This document shows, piece after piece, positions 21,280-29,403 of a stretch of DNA of 64,000 nucleotides (positions are counted from its first letter, which is position 1; each line of letters opens with the position of its first letter). The stretch spans positions 1,550,001 through 1,614,000 of the forward strand of contig JASFAU010000002.1 of NCBI GenBank assembly GCA_039704465.1. Reading direction: 5' to 3'. The position numbers and the translations under genes are program-made. The notes under the pieces are model-generated. The model saw nothing but the letters and a program-made list of their open reading frames with translations. It had not been told where the DNA came from and ran no database searches. This stretch comes from Plasmodiophora brassicae (Eukaryota; Endomyxa; Phytomyxea; Plasmodiophorida; Plasmodiophoridae).

Positions 21280-21795
21280 CGTGGTCGAATCGGTTTTGTG
21301 ATCAGTCCGCGGTGCTTGCTATTGTTCCCGGCGCCGCCTATTTTTGGACAGCCGAACCTGACGTGGTTTCGCACAGATCCCGGATCGAGGAGACGAGGGC
21401 CGTGTCCCGATCTCGACCTCGCACAAGGCTCTTTATTGGGATACCATATCCCTGCTCGCTCACCTGATAGTGAGGCCGTCATCCGTGTTTGTCGGCACGT
21501 GATAAGGCAAGGTGTTCCTTCAATTCCGCGAGGAAGCGGTTCGCTAGGAGTGTGAACTAATTACTGCAAATACCGTTGGGTCCTCTTTGTACGGTACACG
21601 CCTCTGTAATGATAGCCGTTCGAATGTGGACATTTCCATGGAGCATAGACGAAGACGTCCAGCCTGTTCATCGCGTAATCTTTGAAGCGACACGGTAAAT
21701 ATATATATATATGTAGCAGGTTGCCGACCATCATTTAGCTGACCCCAGTCTCAAGAGCATCTACGCATTACGCAACCTATAACGGTCGGCCGACT

Positions 21796-22467
21796 TCACT
21801 GTGTATTGAATCCGCGTCCAAATACAGCAGACCGGGGGATCCCTTCAGGTACCCTATTGGTGATCTGGGTGCGAACCTGCAGTGCCTCTGCAATGGAGTC
21901 TTCGATCTCACGTTGCCGCCTCTGGGCATATGACTGGAACTTCTTGCCCAGGTCGCGGACGCGAATGAGATCAGGGATGTCAACGGTCTGTGCGGCTCGC
22001 ATTCGACGCCAGAATTTGCGCCTCAAACAAGGTCGTGCACGCTCATCAATATTCTGTCTAGGCGTCCCGGCGATCATGTCCAGTATACCAGAGACGCGAC
22101 TTCGTGGTGCGACATAGGTTTCATCCCGCTGCAGTGTTCCCTGCACGGCACCGGTGGGCTGCAGAGCGCCGACCAAGGCCGACGCCGTATCCACAGCCAT
22201 GTCGACCATAGCCTTTGATGTCTGCAGTCGTGCTTGTGCTGCTGTCAAGTTAGACAACTCGGACATGCATTGCTTGTACTCGTTCCGCAACTGTTCGACC
22301 AGCATCCCATGTCTCTCGAGGATGGCACGCTCAAATCGAGTCTCTTGCACCCGACGCAGCAATGGCGATGAGGCCTGGACGCTCGGCCGGACAGTCGTAA
22401 TTGGCTTGCCGCACACGGCAGCACATGCAAGGACAACGGCAACCGTAGCAACCGTCCTGACTAGCAT
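21796..22467 (-). CDS. Small secreted protein family, member 4 (223 aa)
   Basis: Single exon. The signal peptide (VRTVATVAVVLACAAVCG) precedes a Pro/Ser linker. Family blocks are PLLRRVQETRFERAILERHG, AMVDMAVDTASALVGAL, RARPCLRRKFWRRMRAAQ, RVRDLGKKFQSYAQRRQ and VPEGIPRSAVFGRGFNTQ. The central region carries a short insertion relative to members 2 and 3. Upstream, a promoter-like segment is duplicated (22541-22588 and 22612-22658). Function unknown. Confidence 0.87.
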   Translation of the reverse strand: MLVRTVATVAVVLACAAVCGKPITTVRPSVQASSPLLRRVQETRFERAILERHGMLVEQLRNEYKQCMSELSNLTAAQARLQTSKAMVDMAVDTASALVGALQPTGAVQGTLQRDETYVAPRSRVSGILDMIAGTPRQNIDERARPCLRRKFWRRMRAAQTVDIPDLIRVRDLGKKFQSYAQRRQREIEDSIAEALQVRTQITNRVPEGIPRSAVFGRGFNTQ

Positions 22468-22540
22468 TGCTGAACCTGTTTGTCAGTTTCTGCGCAGACC
22501 GGCGGCGGCAGGTGGACGGCACTGCCGACAAACCGCAGCG

Positions 22541-22658
22541 GCGCTATTTTCTGAATTCGCCTGCGGGTCATTTGGATTTGCGCAGAGGTCTAACGTACGG
22601 GTGCGAATTGCGCGCTATTTCCGAATTCGACTGTGGTCGTCTGGATTTCTGCAGGGCC
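22541..22658. repeat. Imperfect direct repeat upstream of member 4
   Basis: Two roughly 47-bp copies start gcgctatttt(c)tgaattcg at 22541 and gcgctatttccgaattcg at 22612. Both continue through a similar GG-TTT-GCAG stretch. Each contains the AAATAGCGC element (coding strand) found once upstream of other family members, so this looks like a duplicated promoter. Confidence 0.6.
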
Positions 22659-23007
22659 AACTGCATGCGCGCGCGGTGCGATGTTTCGACGCGCGTCGAG
22701 GGATACTGCTCCCAACGAATACCACATGAAGTTTAACTTCAGGAGAGGCCTACGAGCGCGCGGCTGACGCGCCCTTTAACCGCACCGACTCTCACTACCG
22801 CTGCAGGTGCGAACGCTGGCAGATGGCTTTCGCGACAGTACTGTTCGAATGTGCGCACTATGCAGTCTAGTGCTGCATGCGTTCCCGAGACCAAGCGACA
22901 GCGGCACATCTAGCGACAGTCGGCAACGCGTGGTCGATACTGCGCCTGAACTTCTGCATCCGTCCAGTAGGATGCAACTTAACTCCATAAATTTTAATGG
23001 TGGACAC

Positions 23008-24133
23008 TGGACTCCACATCCATCCTGAAGTTGAAAGAGCAATACGATCGGTATTGTGCAGTCGTGACCGATCGGCCGTGCGGGCAACCGGCCGGAAGCC
23101 GCAAGGATCAAGCCTCAGGCGATACTATTCTGCTTCACCACGCCGCAGCTGACCTGCATCGCGCTGAATCACCTGTTCTGAGCAATGTTGACCTGCTCAG
23201 AGACGACGACCTGGAACGCTGGATCGAATCGCAGACCAAGAAGTTTCCAGCGAGTCATGGGCGCCTGACGACGCAAGATATTGGGACGAAAATTGCAAGT
23301 GAGATGTCGATCGACACCAGCTTGCCGACTCGGAGGGTCGACCAAGTTCACTCTATCGTGGACCGCATGACCGAAATTCAGTGGAGACCGGGCTGGCTGC
23401 ACTGGCGAGATACGGTCGGTGGCCGGCATCGAGCCCTGGCCGTCTGATGATTGACACGCTGCCACCATATTGGAGGTTGCGTGATCACGTGAGGCAGTGG
23501 GTCAAGGAAGATAAGTCGAAGCGCGAGGGTGACCTGAAAGCGATCATGAGGCAGGCGCAGGAGTGGAAAGCGCATAAGGTGGTTGTCAGCAGTTCGACAC
23601 AGGTCTTCTTGGATACACCAACAATCTCGGCCGAACCGCTGACAACCACCTTATGCGCGATCCACCTCCAATATGGTGGCAGCGTGTCAATCATCAGACG
23701 GCCAGGGCTCGATGCCGGCCACCGACCGTATCTCGCCAGTGCAGCCAGCCCGGTCTCCACTGAATTTCGGTCATGCGGTCCACGATAGAGTGAACTTGGT
23801 CGACCCTCCGAGTCGGCAAGCTGGTGTCGATCGACATCTCACTTGCAATTTTCGTCCCAATATCTTGCGTCGTCAGGCGCCCATGACTCGCTGGAAGCTT
23901 CTTGGTCTGCGATTCGATCCAGCGTTCCAGGTCGTCGTCTCTGAGCAGGTCAACATTGCTCAGAACAGGTGATTCAGCGCGATGCAGGTCAGCTGCGGCG
24001 TGGTGAAGCAGAATAGTATCGCCTGAGGCTTGATCCTTGCGGCTTCCGGCCGGTTGCCCGCACGGCCGATCGGTCACGACTGCACAATACCGATCGTATT
24101 GCTCTTTCAACTTCAGGATGGATGTGGAGTCCA
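23008..24133. repeat. Long inverted repeat, 470-bp arms, 186-bp spacer
   Basis: The left arm 23008-23477 reappears in reverse complement at 23664-24133. I found one substitution by comparing the arms (Phe versus Leu codon in the encoded frame); outside the arms similarity stops abruptly. Each arm contains the same 138-codon open frame (from 23031 on the plus strand, to 23694 on the minus strand). Its text, for example MTEIQWRPGWLHWRDT, belongs to no family that I recognise. No target-site duplication or transposase was seen. Transcription through it would give a very long hairpin RNA. Confidence 0.93.
23570..23658. repeat. Nested short inverted repeat in the spacer
   Basis: GCGCATAAGGTGGTTGTCAGC at 23570-23590 is repeated in reverse complement at 23638-23658. 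Extending both arms six bases gives 27-bp arms with one mismatch. The 35-nt loop makes this a cruciform-prone centre inside the larger inverted repeat. Confidence 0.9.
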
Positions 24134-24756
24134 AGTTCGCAACCCCTGGCACTCACATCGATCCGCGTCCTTGACACCAGTATTCGCGTCCGTGCTGGAC
24201 GTCGTCTCCGATGCCATGGCGCAGCATCTCGAAGGTGGTGCGGGACGAAGCCAGACGTGTGGGATCAGACAGAGTGCGCACTGTCGTCAGACTCTGGAGC
24301 CAATATCCCCCAATCAGCTGCATCATCCATCCCATCCTCGGCGTCGGCCATGCCACGTCATCACCGTAGAGCTAAATCCGTTCAGGCCCCCTTTTCCCAA
24401 GACAGCAGCCACTTGGTCGGGCTGGGGCACGATACGCTACCTAAATATAGAGCCCCGCTCTACATCGTACAGTCATTGCTGCACCGCCTGAATTCTTGGA
24501 AATTCACAGGAAACGTCCGGAGTATATATTCAGCTTGGCGTCAACGCCACGTCAGGCGGTACCGGTCATGCCCTATATAACTGTTCCTAAGTGCAGCCGG
24601 AGCGCGTCGGGTCACGGAATACCCGCGCTCCTACGCAACGGAGACCCGGACGTGCGCGCGGGAAACTCCGGCGCGTCTCCGCGGATTGGGCCGCAAAGCC
24701 AAATATCGCGAGCGTACCGAGTAGAGTTGTGTGCAATTCCTTCCCCGGGCACGAGC
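24134..24756. other. Intergenic upstream of member 5
   Basis: No convincing gene. A 67-codon minus-strand frame (24153-24356) could be a leftover of the coding unit captured in the inverted repeat, since it reads toward the right arm. The coding-strand sequence caaatatcgcg about 60 bp before the member 5 ATG is TATA-like and resembles the motif before the other members. Confidence 0.4.
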
Positions 24757-25419
24757 ATGTTTGACGGTGCTGTTGCTGCTCTGGTCGTCGTCGCCGCCGC
24801 CGCCTGTGTCGTCCACGCTGCAGGCCCGTCTCCCATCGTTACGGTCCAGGGCGGTTCCGGCGGCAGGACGTCTACGCCACTGTTGCGCCGACTCCAGGAG
24901 TCCCGCCTCAAGAAGGCCGTTCTTGCAAAGCACGCGGACGAGATTGTTCCGCTACAGGACGCGCTCCTCAAGTGCGCGAACACGTTGCGCCGTGTTAGAG
25001 AGGAACGAGACACTTTGTGGCTGTCCATGGTTCTAGTCGACAAGGCGATCAATACGACGTATTGCTTAGAAGGCTGCCTGAGCGGATCGCCGTCGCAGCG
25101 CCGTACCGCCAACGACCACATCAGAACGCTGCTCGAACTCATACGCGAGACACCGAGGAAGAATATTGCTCGCGGTGCAGCTCCCTGCCTGAACCGCATG
25201 CGCTGGACGCAAATGCTAGGCGCTCAGCCCGATGACCTCCCTGTCCTCTTGCACATCAGGGATGCGGGCAAACAATTCAAAGCCTTAGCCGGCTTTCGCA
25301 AGCGGGTGCTCACAGAGGCCATTGAACGCGAGATGCACAACCTCGGGGAGCTTATCGCCACGATACCTCATGACGTCCCGTCCTCGTTCGTTTACGGACG
25401 AAGCTTGCAATACATCTAG
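24757..25419 (+). CDS. Small secreted protein family, member 5 (220 aa), opposite strand
   Basis: Single exon. Start chosen at 24757 because the signal peptide (MFDGAVAALVVVAAAACVV) begins there; the frame is open further upstream but without such a feature. Family blocks are TPLLRRLQESRLKKAVLAKH, MVLVDKAINTTYCLEGCL, APCLNRMRWTQMLGAQPDD and the divergent ending VPSSFVYGRSLQYI, where the PDGVPP core is degraded to HDVPSS. It is the only member on the plus strand and lies on the far side of the long inverted repeat, so an inversion in the island is plausible. Function unknown. Confidence 0.85.
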   Translation: MFDGAVAALVVVAAAACVVHAAGPSPIVTVQGGSGGRTSTPLLRRLQESRLKKAVLAKHADEIVPLQDALLKCANTLRRVREERDTLWLSMVLVDKAINTTYCLEGCLSGSPSQRRTANDHIRTLLELIRETPRKNIARGAAPCLNRMRWTQMLGAQPDDLPVLLHIRDAGKQFKALAGFRKRVLTEAIEREMHNLGELIATIPHDVPSSFVYGRSLQYI

Positions 25420-25788
25420 GCTTCACCGTAGTCGCTTTAGTGCAATGGTCCGTATTTAGTCAGTTTTCCCATTTACAGCTGGAACCTTCGTGAAGATGCG
25501 GTTAGTTTGGTTTTAAGGAGGTGTGGCAGATTCTTATATGGAACTGCTGTTACGACTGGAACGCGCACGCGCGTTGCGCGTACTGGTAACGGCAACGTTA
25601 CCGGTAGTGGTTTGGCAGGATGACAGCAATAAACCGTCCGCGGACGCCGACCTCAGTCCGTTATTCCGTGTTCTGGAGACAATCGTCGTCTGGCGTCATG
25701 TCGCGTCGTGTCGTCTCCTAACAACTGCCAGCTGGCCATGCGCGCGCATGCCGCGACAAGACTTAATGTAGCTCAAGACAAAGGTGTT
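25420..25788. other. Intergenic between convergent members 5 and 6
   Basis: A small stem, GGTAACG-gcaa-CGTTACC, occurs near 25585-25602. Nothing else was noticed in this gap. Confidence 0.45.
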
Positions 25789-26400
25789 TTAGTACTTGCG
25801 TCCGAATGCGATGGAAGGCGGGACATCTTCAGGAAGCATGTCATTGTGAACCAGGCGCTCTTCCTTCGTGAACTGGATTTCCTCTGTAACCTCTAACAAG
25901 CGCTTGTTCATGAGCGATTGGACCTTGAGACACTCGTCCAGAGTGCGGCGAACGGAGTGACGGCCAGTGCCCTTGGCGACCACCATTCGATCCCAATATC
26001 GGTGCGATAGACAGGACCCTGCATGCTGGGAATTGCGGTCCTCTGGTGTCGCTTTAATCATGTTGCCTATGCTGTTGAGTCGTTCGACGACGACCGGCCT
26101 GTCGATAGCAGCGATCTCGACGACCAGGTCATTGAGCATGGTGACAACTTGGTTAACTCGAGATAAAGTACCCGATGTTACCTCCCACTCAGATATCAAC
26201 TCTTTTAGTCCCCTCTGGCAGGCGTCGTACGATTCCTTCACCAGTCGGATATGGCCCTCGTGCTTCGCATGGATCGCCCGCTTGAATGTCACAGTCTGGA
26301 GCAGCCTCAGCAGCGATGCTTCTTTGCGGCCTGTGGGTGCAGCATGGGCGGAGACACAAGCGACGGCGATAGCCAGCACAGCAAGAGTCGTGGTCCCCAT
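25789..26400 (-). CDS. Small secreted protein family, member 6 (203 aa), most divergent
   Basis: Single exon with signal peptide MGTTTLAVLAIAVACVSAHA. Family features are weaker but present: ASLLRLLQTVTFKRAIHAKH near the N-terminus, GSCLSHRYWDRMVVA in the middle and LPEDVPPSIAFGRKY at the C-terminus. The central paired helices seen in members 1-5 are shortened. The coding-strand sequence aataatagcgcgc lies about 90 bp upstream, and a 10-bp hairpin (CAGTGCCGGA with its complement, 26516-26544) lies just beyond it. Function unknown. Confidence 0.82.
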   Translation of the reverse strand: MGTTTLAVLAIAVACVSAHAAPTGRKEASLLRLLQTVTFKRAIHAKHEGHIRLVKESYDACQRGLKELISEWEVTSGTLSRVNQVVTMLNDLVVEIAAIDRPVVVERLNSIGNMIKATPEDRNSQHAGSCLSHRYWDRMVVAKGTGRHSVRRTLDECLKVQSLMNKRLLEVTEEIQFTKEERLVHNDMLPEDVPPSIAFGRKY

Positions 26401-26935
26401 TTTCAACAAATCGGTCTGGCGTGGCTGCGGCCTGAGCCGTCGGGCGCGCACTCCGCACGCGGCCGACTGCGCGCGACCTGCGCTTGCGCGCTATTATTGA
26501 TCCGAGACACAAGGACAGTGCCGGACTCGTGTGATCCGGCACTGCCCCGCCAGTTGCTCTTGCCGACCTTCCGATCCGTGTGCAGCCAGCACCTGACCGC
26601 GATGCCCTACACATCCATCACAGTAGTTGTAGACTCATGCACGCGTCGTTCGACAATGGGGTCGCATGATGACGTACGGAATATCGCTTCAGACTGATCG
26701 GCCGCCCCTGGCCCTGAACACGCTCTTTGAACGGGCAGCTTTGACGGCAAACTAAAGGACGCCAGGTCCCGCATGAATCTCGACCGCAACAACATGGTGT
26801 CCATCAATCACGTGCACCCCGACACGGACACGACGATGCTCACGATAGCAAGCAGCTCCCTATCGTGGCTCGAAAACAGCGGCTTCGGTCAAATGGTTGT
26901 ACGGCGACCTGCATAACGAGTTCGACCGGCACCCT

Positions 26936-27037
26936 GCGGTACGATGTTCTTTGCAGCTAGCCAGGAAATGTTCGATCCATCGAGTAGACCAACCCAATGG
27001 ATCCAACATTTCGTGGCTGCAAAGAACATTGTCCCGC
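26936..27037. repeat. Imperfect hairpin of about 102 nt, precursor-like
   Basis: Nested complementary blocks are TGTTCTTTGCAGC (26945-26957) with GCTGCAAAGAACA (27016-27028), AAATGTT with AACATTT, and GATCCAT with ATGGATC, around a 15-nt terminal loop. A further 9-bp outer stem has two mismatches. The bulge pattern resembles a small-RNA precursor or a structured cis-element more than a transposon. It lies in a roughly 1-kb gene-free stretch. Confidence 0.75.
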
Positions 27038-27410
27038 TGTGGGCAACGTGGCAATCTCAAGATGTGCGATCATCAACAAGCGTGTCCTGTACCACCTCGA
27101 TATATCCGATCAGGAATGTTCTGATGACGTTCCCGGCGTCGCGTACCGGGCGGCGTAGAGGGATGACTTCGGCTGTTTGGATCGATTATCTTCGAGGACG
27201 TCGCGTCCAACGTTGTGTTGGAAGTTCAGGGCAGTGAGGATCGATGCAGCTGCCAGATACGACGGCGAAGGACATGCTCGCCGACGCTGCAGATGGATGA
27301 CGGAGTTTTTCAGACAGACCTTGTCGTTTGCGGCGGCCTGCGGGCAACGGCGCCGCCGTTTGAAGAGGGCATCCCGCGTCCCGCGTGGGGAGAACTCCGC
27401 GTGCTGGTTA

Positions 27411-27440
27411 CGCAGTCCGCCACGGCCCTTGCGGAGTCCG
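27411..27440. promoter_or_regulatory. CGGAGTCCG element upstream of the nucleolin-like gene
   Basis: GCGGAGTCCG is at 27431-27440, preceded by the partial copy GCAGTCCG at 27412-27419. The ATG is at 27475. It is the same core and spacing class as upstream of KRR1 and RRP12. Confidence 0.5.
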
Positions 27441-27474
27441 CGGCGCACCTGGACGCCAGATCGATTCTGCAGTC

Positions 27475-28980
27475 ATGGGTTCGACAAAGGCAGCCACCGT
27501 CGTCAAGAAGCCGACCAGGTCGAAGGACAAGTACAACAAGAACAAGGACAAGAACAAGGGTGCTGTCAAGGACGCGCCGGTGAAGAATGCTGCCAAGGAC
27601 GTCGAGGCGAAGAAGGCTGCTGCTGCTGCGAAGAAGGTCGCCGCTGCGGCTCCTGCGCAGAAGCCCGCCAACGACGCCGTCCCGGTGAAGCAGGCGAAGA
27701 AGGAGAAGAAGAAGGGGAAGAAGACGACGGCGGCGCCTGAGCCTGCCCCTGCCCCTGTCCCGGAGTACTCGTCGTCGTCGGCCAGCGACTCGGACAGCGC
27801 CGAAGATGAGCCGATGCCGCCGGCCAAGGAGGAGCCGAAGAAGGTCGCTGCCGAGTCCAGCTCTGACGAATCCAGCAGCAGCTCCGACGACGAGAAGGAG
27901 GCTGACGTCTCGTCGTCTGATGACGAATCCAGCTCGTCCGACGATGAACCCGAACCGCCGAAGAAGGTCGCCAAGGCCGCGCCTGCACCGGCGAAGGAAG
28001 TCAAAGCCTCGTCCAGCGAAGACAGCAGCTCATCGGAGGAGGACGACGACGAGGAGCCTACCAAGAACGGCGCTACGGAAGCGAAGGCCGCATCCAGCGA
28101 CGAGGATGACAGCTCTGACGAATCCGACGAGGAAGAGTCTGACGATGAGGAGAGCGGTGACGACGAGGAGGAGTCCGAGTCCGAATCCGAGAAGGAAGAC
28201 GAGCCGATGCCGGATGCGACCGCGAAGAGGAAGAAGCCGGACACGAAGGCGTCGTCGGGTGGCGAACCCGCGAAGAAGTCCAAGGTGGACGAATCCGCCA
28301 AGTCGTCCCTGTTCATCGGCGGTCTGTCGTACGAGGCGACCGAGGACGACCTTCGCGACTTGTTCGCCGAGTGCGGCACGATCTCGTCGATCCGGATCCC
28401 GGTCTTCGAGGACTCTGGCAAGCCGCGCGGCATCGCGTTCATCGAGTTCGAGGAGGGCGACGCCGCCAAGAAGGGCCTGGCCAAGGATGGCGCCGAGATT
28501 CGCGGCCGGTGGATCAAGGTCCAGGAAGCATCCGCCAAGCGCGAGCCGCAGAAGCAGAGGGGACAGCAGCCGAAGCCGGACGGGTGCACGACCGTCTTCA
28601 TTGGCAACCTGTCGTTCCAGGCCGACGAGTACGCCATCTCGCAGGTGTTCGAGGACTGCGGCGAGATCGTCTCCGTCCGCATCTGCACCGACAGGGACAC
28701 GGGCAAGTCTCGCGGGTTCGGCTACGTTGAGTTCACGTCGACCGACGCTGTCGACGCCGCTATGAAGAAGGCCGGCACCGACCTCGCCGGCCGGCAGGTC
28801 CGGGTCGACTTTGCGGCCGCGCGCGGCGAGGGCGCTGGGGACCGGGCGCCACGCGGCGGCCGAGGCGGTGGCCGAGGTGGTGGTCGTGGCGGTGGACGCG
28901 GCGCCCCACGTGGCCGTGGTCATCCTCGGGGTCGCGGCTCGGGCGTCGGCGCCTTCTCCGGCCAGAAGACCAAATTCTGA
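27475..28980 (+). CDS. Nucleolin/Nsr1-like two-RRM nucleolar protein
   Basis: Single-exon 501-aa protein with classic nucleolin architecture. A Lys/Ala-rich basic N-terminus (about residues 1-85) is followed by alternating Ser and Glu/Asp runs (90-260) of CK2-site type. RRM1 (about 277-350) has SLFIGGLSYEATEDDLRDLF and RGIAFIEFEEGD. RRM2 (about 375-450) has TVFIGNLSFQADEYAISQVF and SRGFGYVEFTS. It ends in a Gly/Arg-rich GAR tail (RGGGRGGGRGAPRGRG). Family role: pre-rRNA transcription and processing and small-subunit assembly. The start at 27475 is the Met directly before the basic domain. Large minus-strand frames here are antisense shadows of Ser/Asp codons. Confidence 0.93.
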   Translation: MGSTKAATVVKKPTRSKDKYNKNKDKNKGAVKDAPVKNAAKDVEAKKAAAAAKKVAAAAPAQKPANDAVPVKQAKKEKKKGKKTTAAPEPAPAPVPEYSSSSASDSDSAEDEPMPPAKEEPKKVAAESSSDESSSSSDDEKEADVSSSDDESSSSDDEPEPPKKVAKAAPAPAKEVKASSSEDSSSSEEDDDEEPTKNGATEAKAASSDEDDSSDESDEEESDDEESGDDEEESESESEKEDEPMPDATAKRKKPDTKASSGGEPAKKSKVDESAKSSLFIGGLSYEATEDDLRDLFAECGTISSIRIPVFEDSGKPRGIAFIEFEEGDAAKKGLAKDGAEIRGRWIKVQEASAKREPQKQRGQQPKPDGCTTVFIGNLSFQADEYAISQVFEDCGEIVSVRICTDRDTGKSRGFGYVEFTSTDAVDAAMKKAGTDLAGRQVRVDFAAARGEGAGDRAPRGGRGGGRGGGRGGGRGAPRGRGHPRGRGSGVGAFSGQKTKF

Positions 28981-29403
28981 TCCACATCTCAACCACAACG
29001 CGAAATACAAACAACGTACAGCCTCCACATCCCCGATGCGCTCGTAGGCCCCACCATCGGCGCGGAACATTCCTAAACGGCAGACCACGTCCTAGCAGCA
29101 GGTCGACACGTGTCAGCGTAGTAGATGTATTTAGAAGGCGCGTGCTGATGAACCCGGGGCACCGTCGTTAGACGTCGCCGGACGTGTTGTTGTTGGTGCG
29201 GTCATCCATTGGCGCTGGTGAAAGAAGCTGTCTTCGTATGTCGCACAGTGGATCGGGCCATACTTGTCGAGCGATGAACTGCGAAACGACACACGCGCGT
29301 CAGTGTCGGTGTCGATGCAAACCGGTGAAATGGGAAAACGGCGAATTCGAAAAGCAACCGTGCAACGAATGAGGGGGGCATTCGGCAGACAATGCACACG
29401 TTG
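28981..29403. other. Intergenic, convergent 3' ends
   Basis: Lies between the 3' ends of the nucleolin-like gene and the P4-ATPase gene. No gene or repeat was seen. Confidence 0.45.

Larger units (their letters stand above)
26401..27474. other. Gene-free stretch before the nucleolin-like gene
   Basis: Apart from the two hairpins and the proximal CGGAGTCCG element, no coding region is supported. Short frames here show no signal peptide or recognised motif. Confidence 0.5.

Noticed and set aside
24157..24217. First exon joined by a gtgagt donor to the right arm frame of the long inverted repeat
   Set aside because: The donor looks good, but joining it to the obvious acceptor puts the 138-codon frame out of phase with the nearest ATG, so I do not claim a spliced gene there.
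27408..28706. 432-codon Ser/Ala/Phe-rich minus-strand frame
   Set aside because: Complement of the Ser/Glu/Asp and Lys runs of the nucleolin-like protein; no independent signal.
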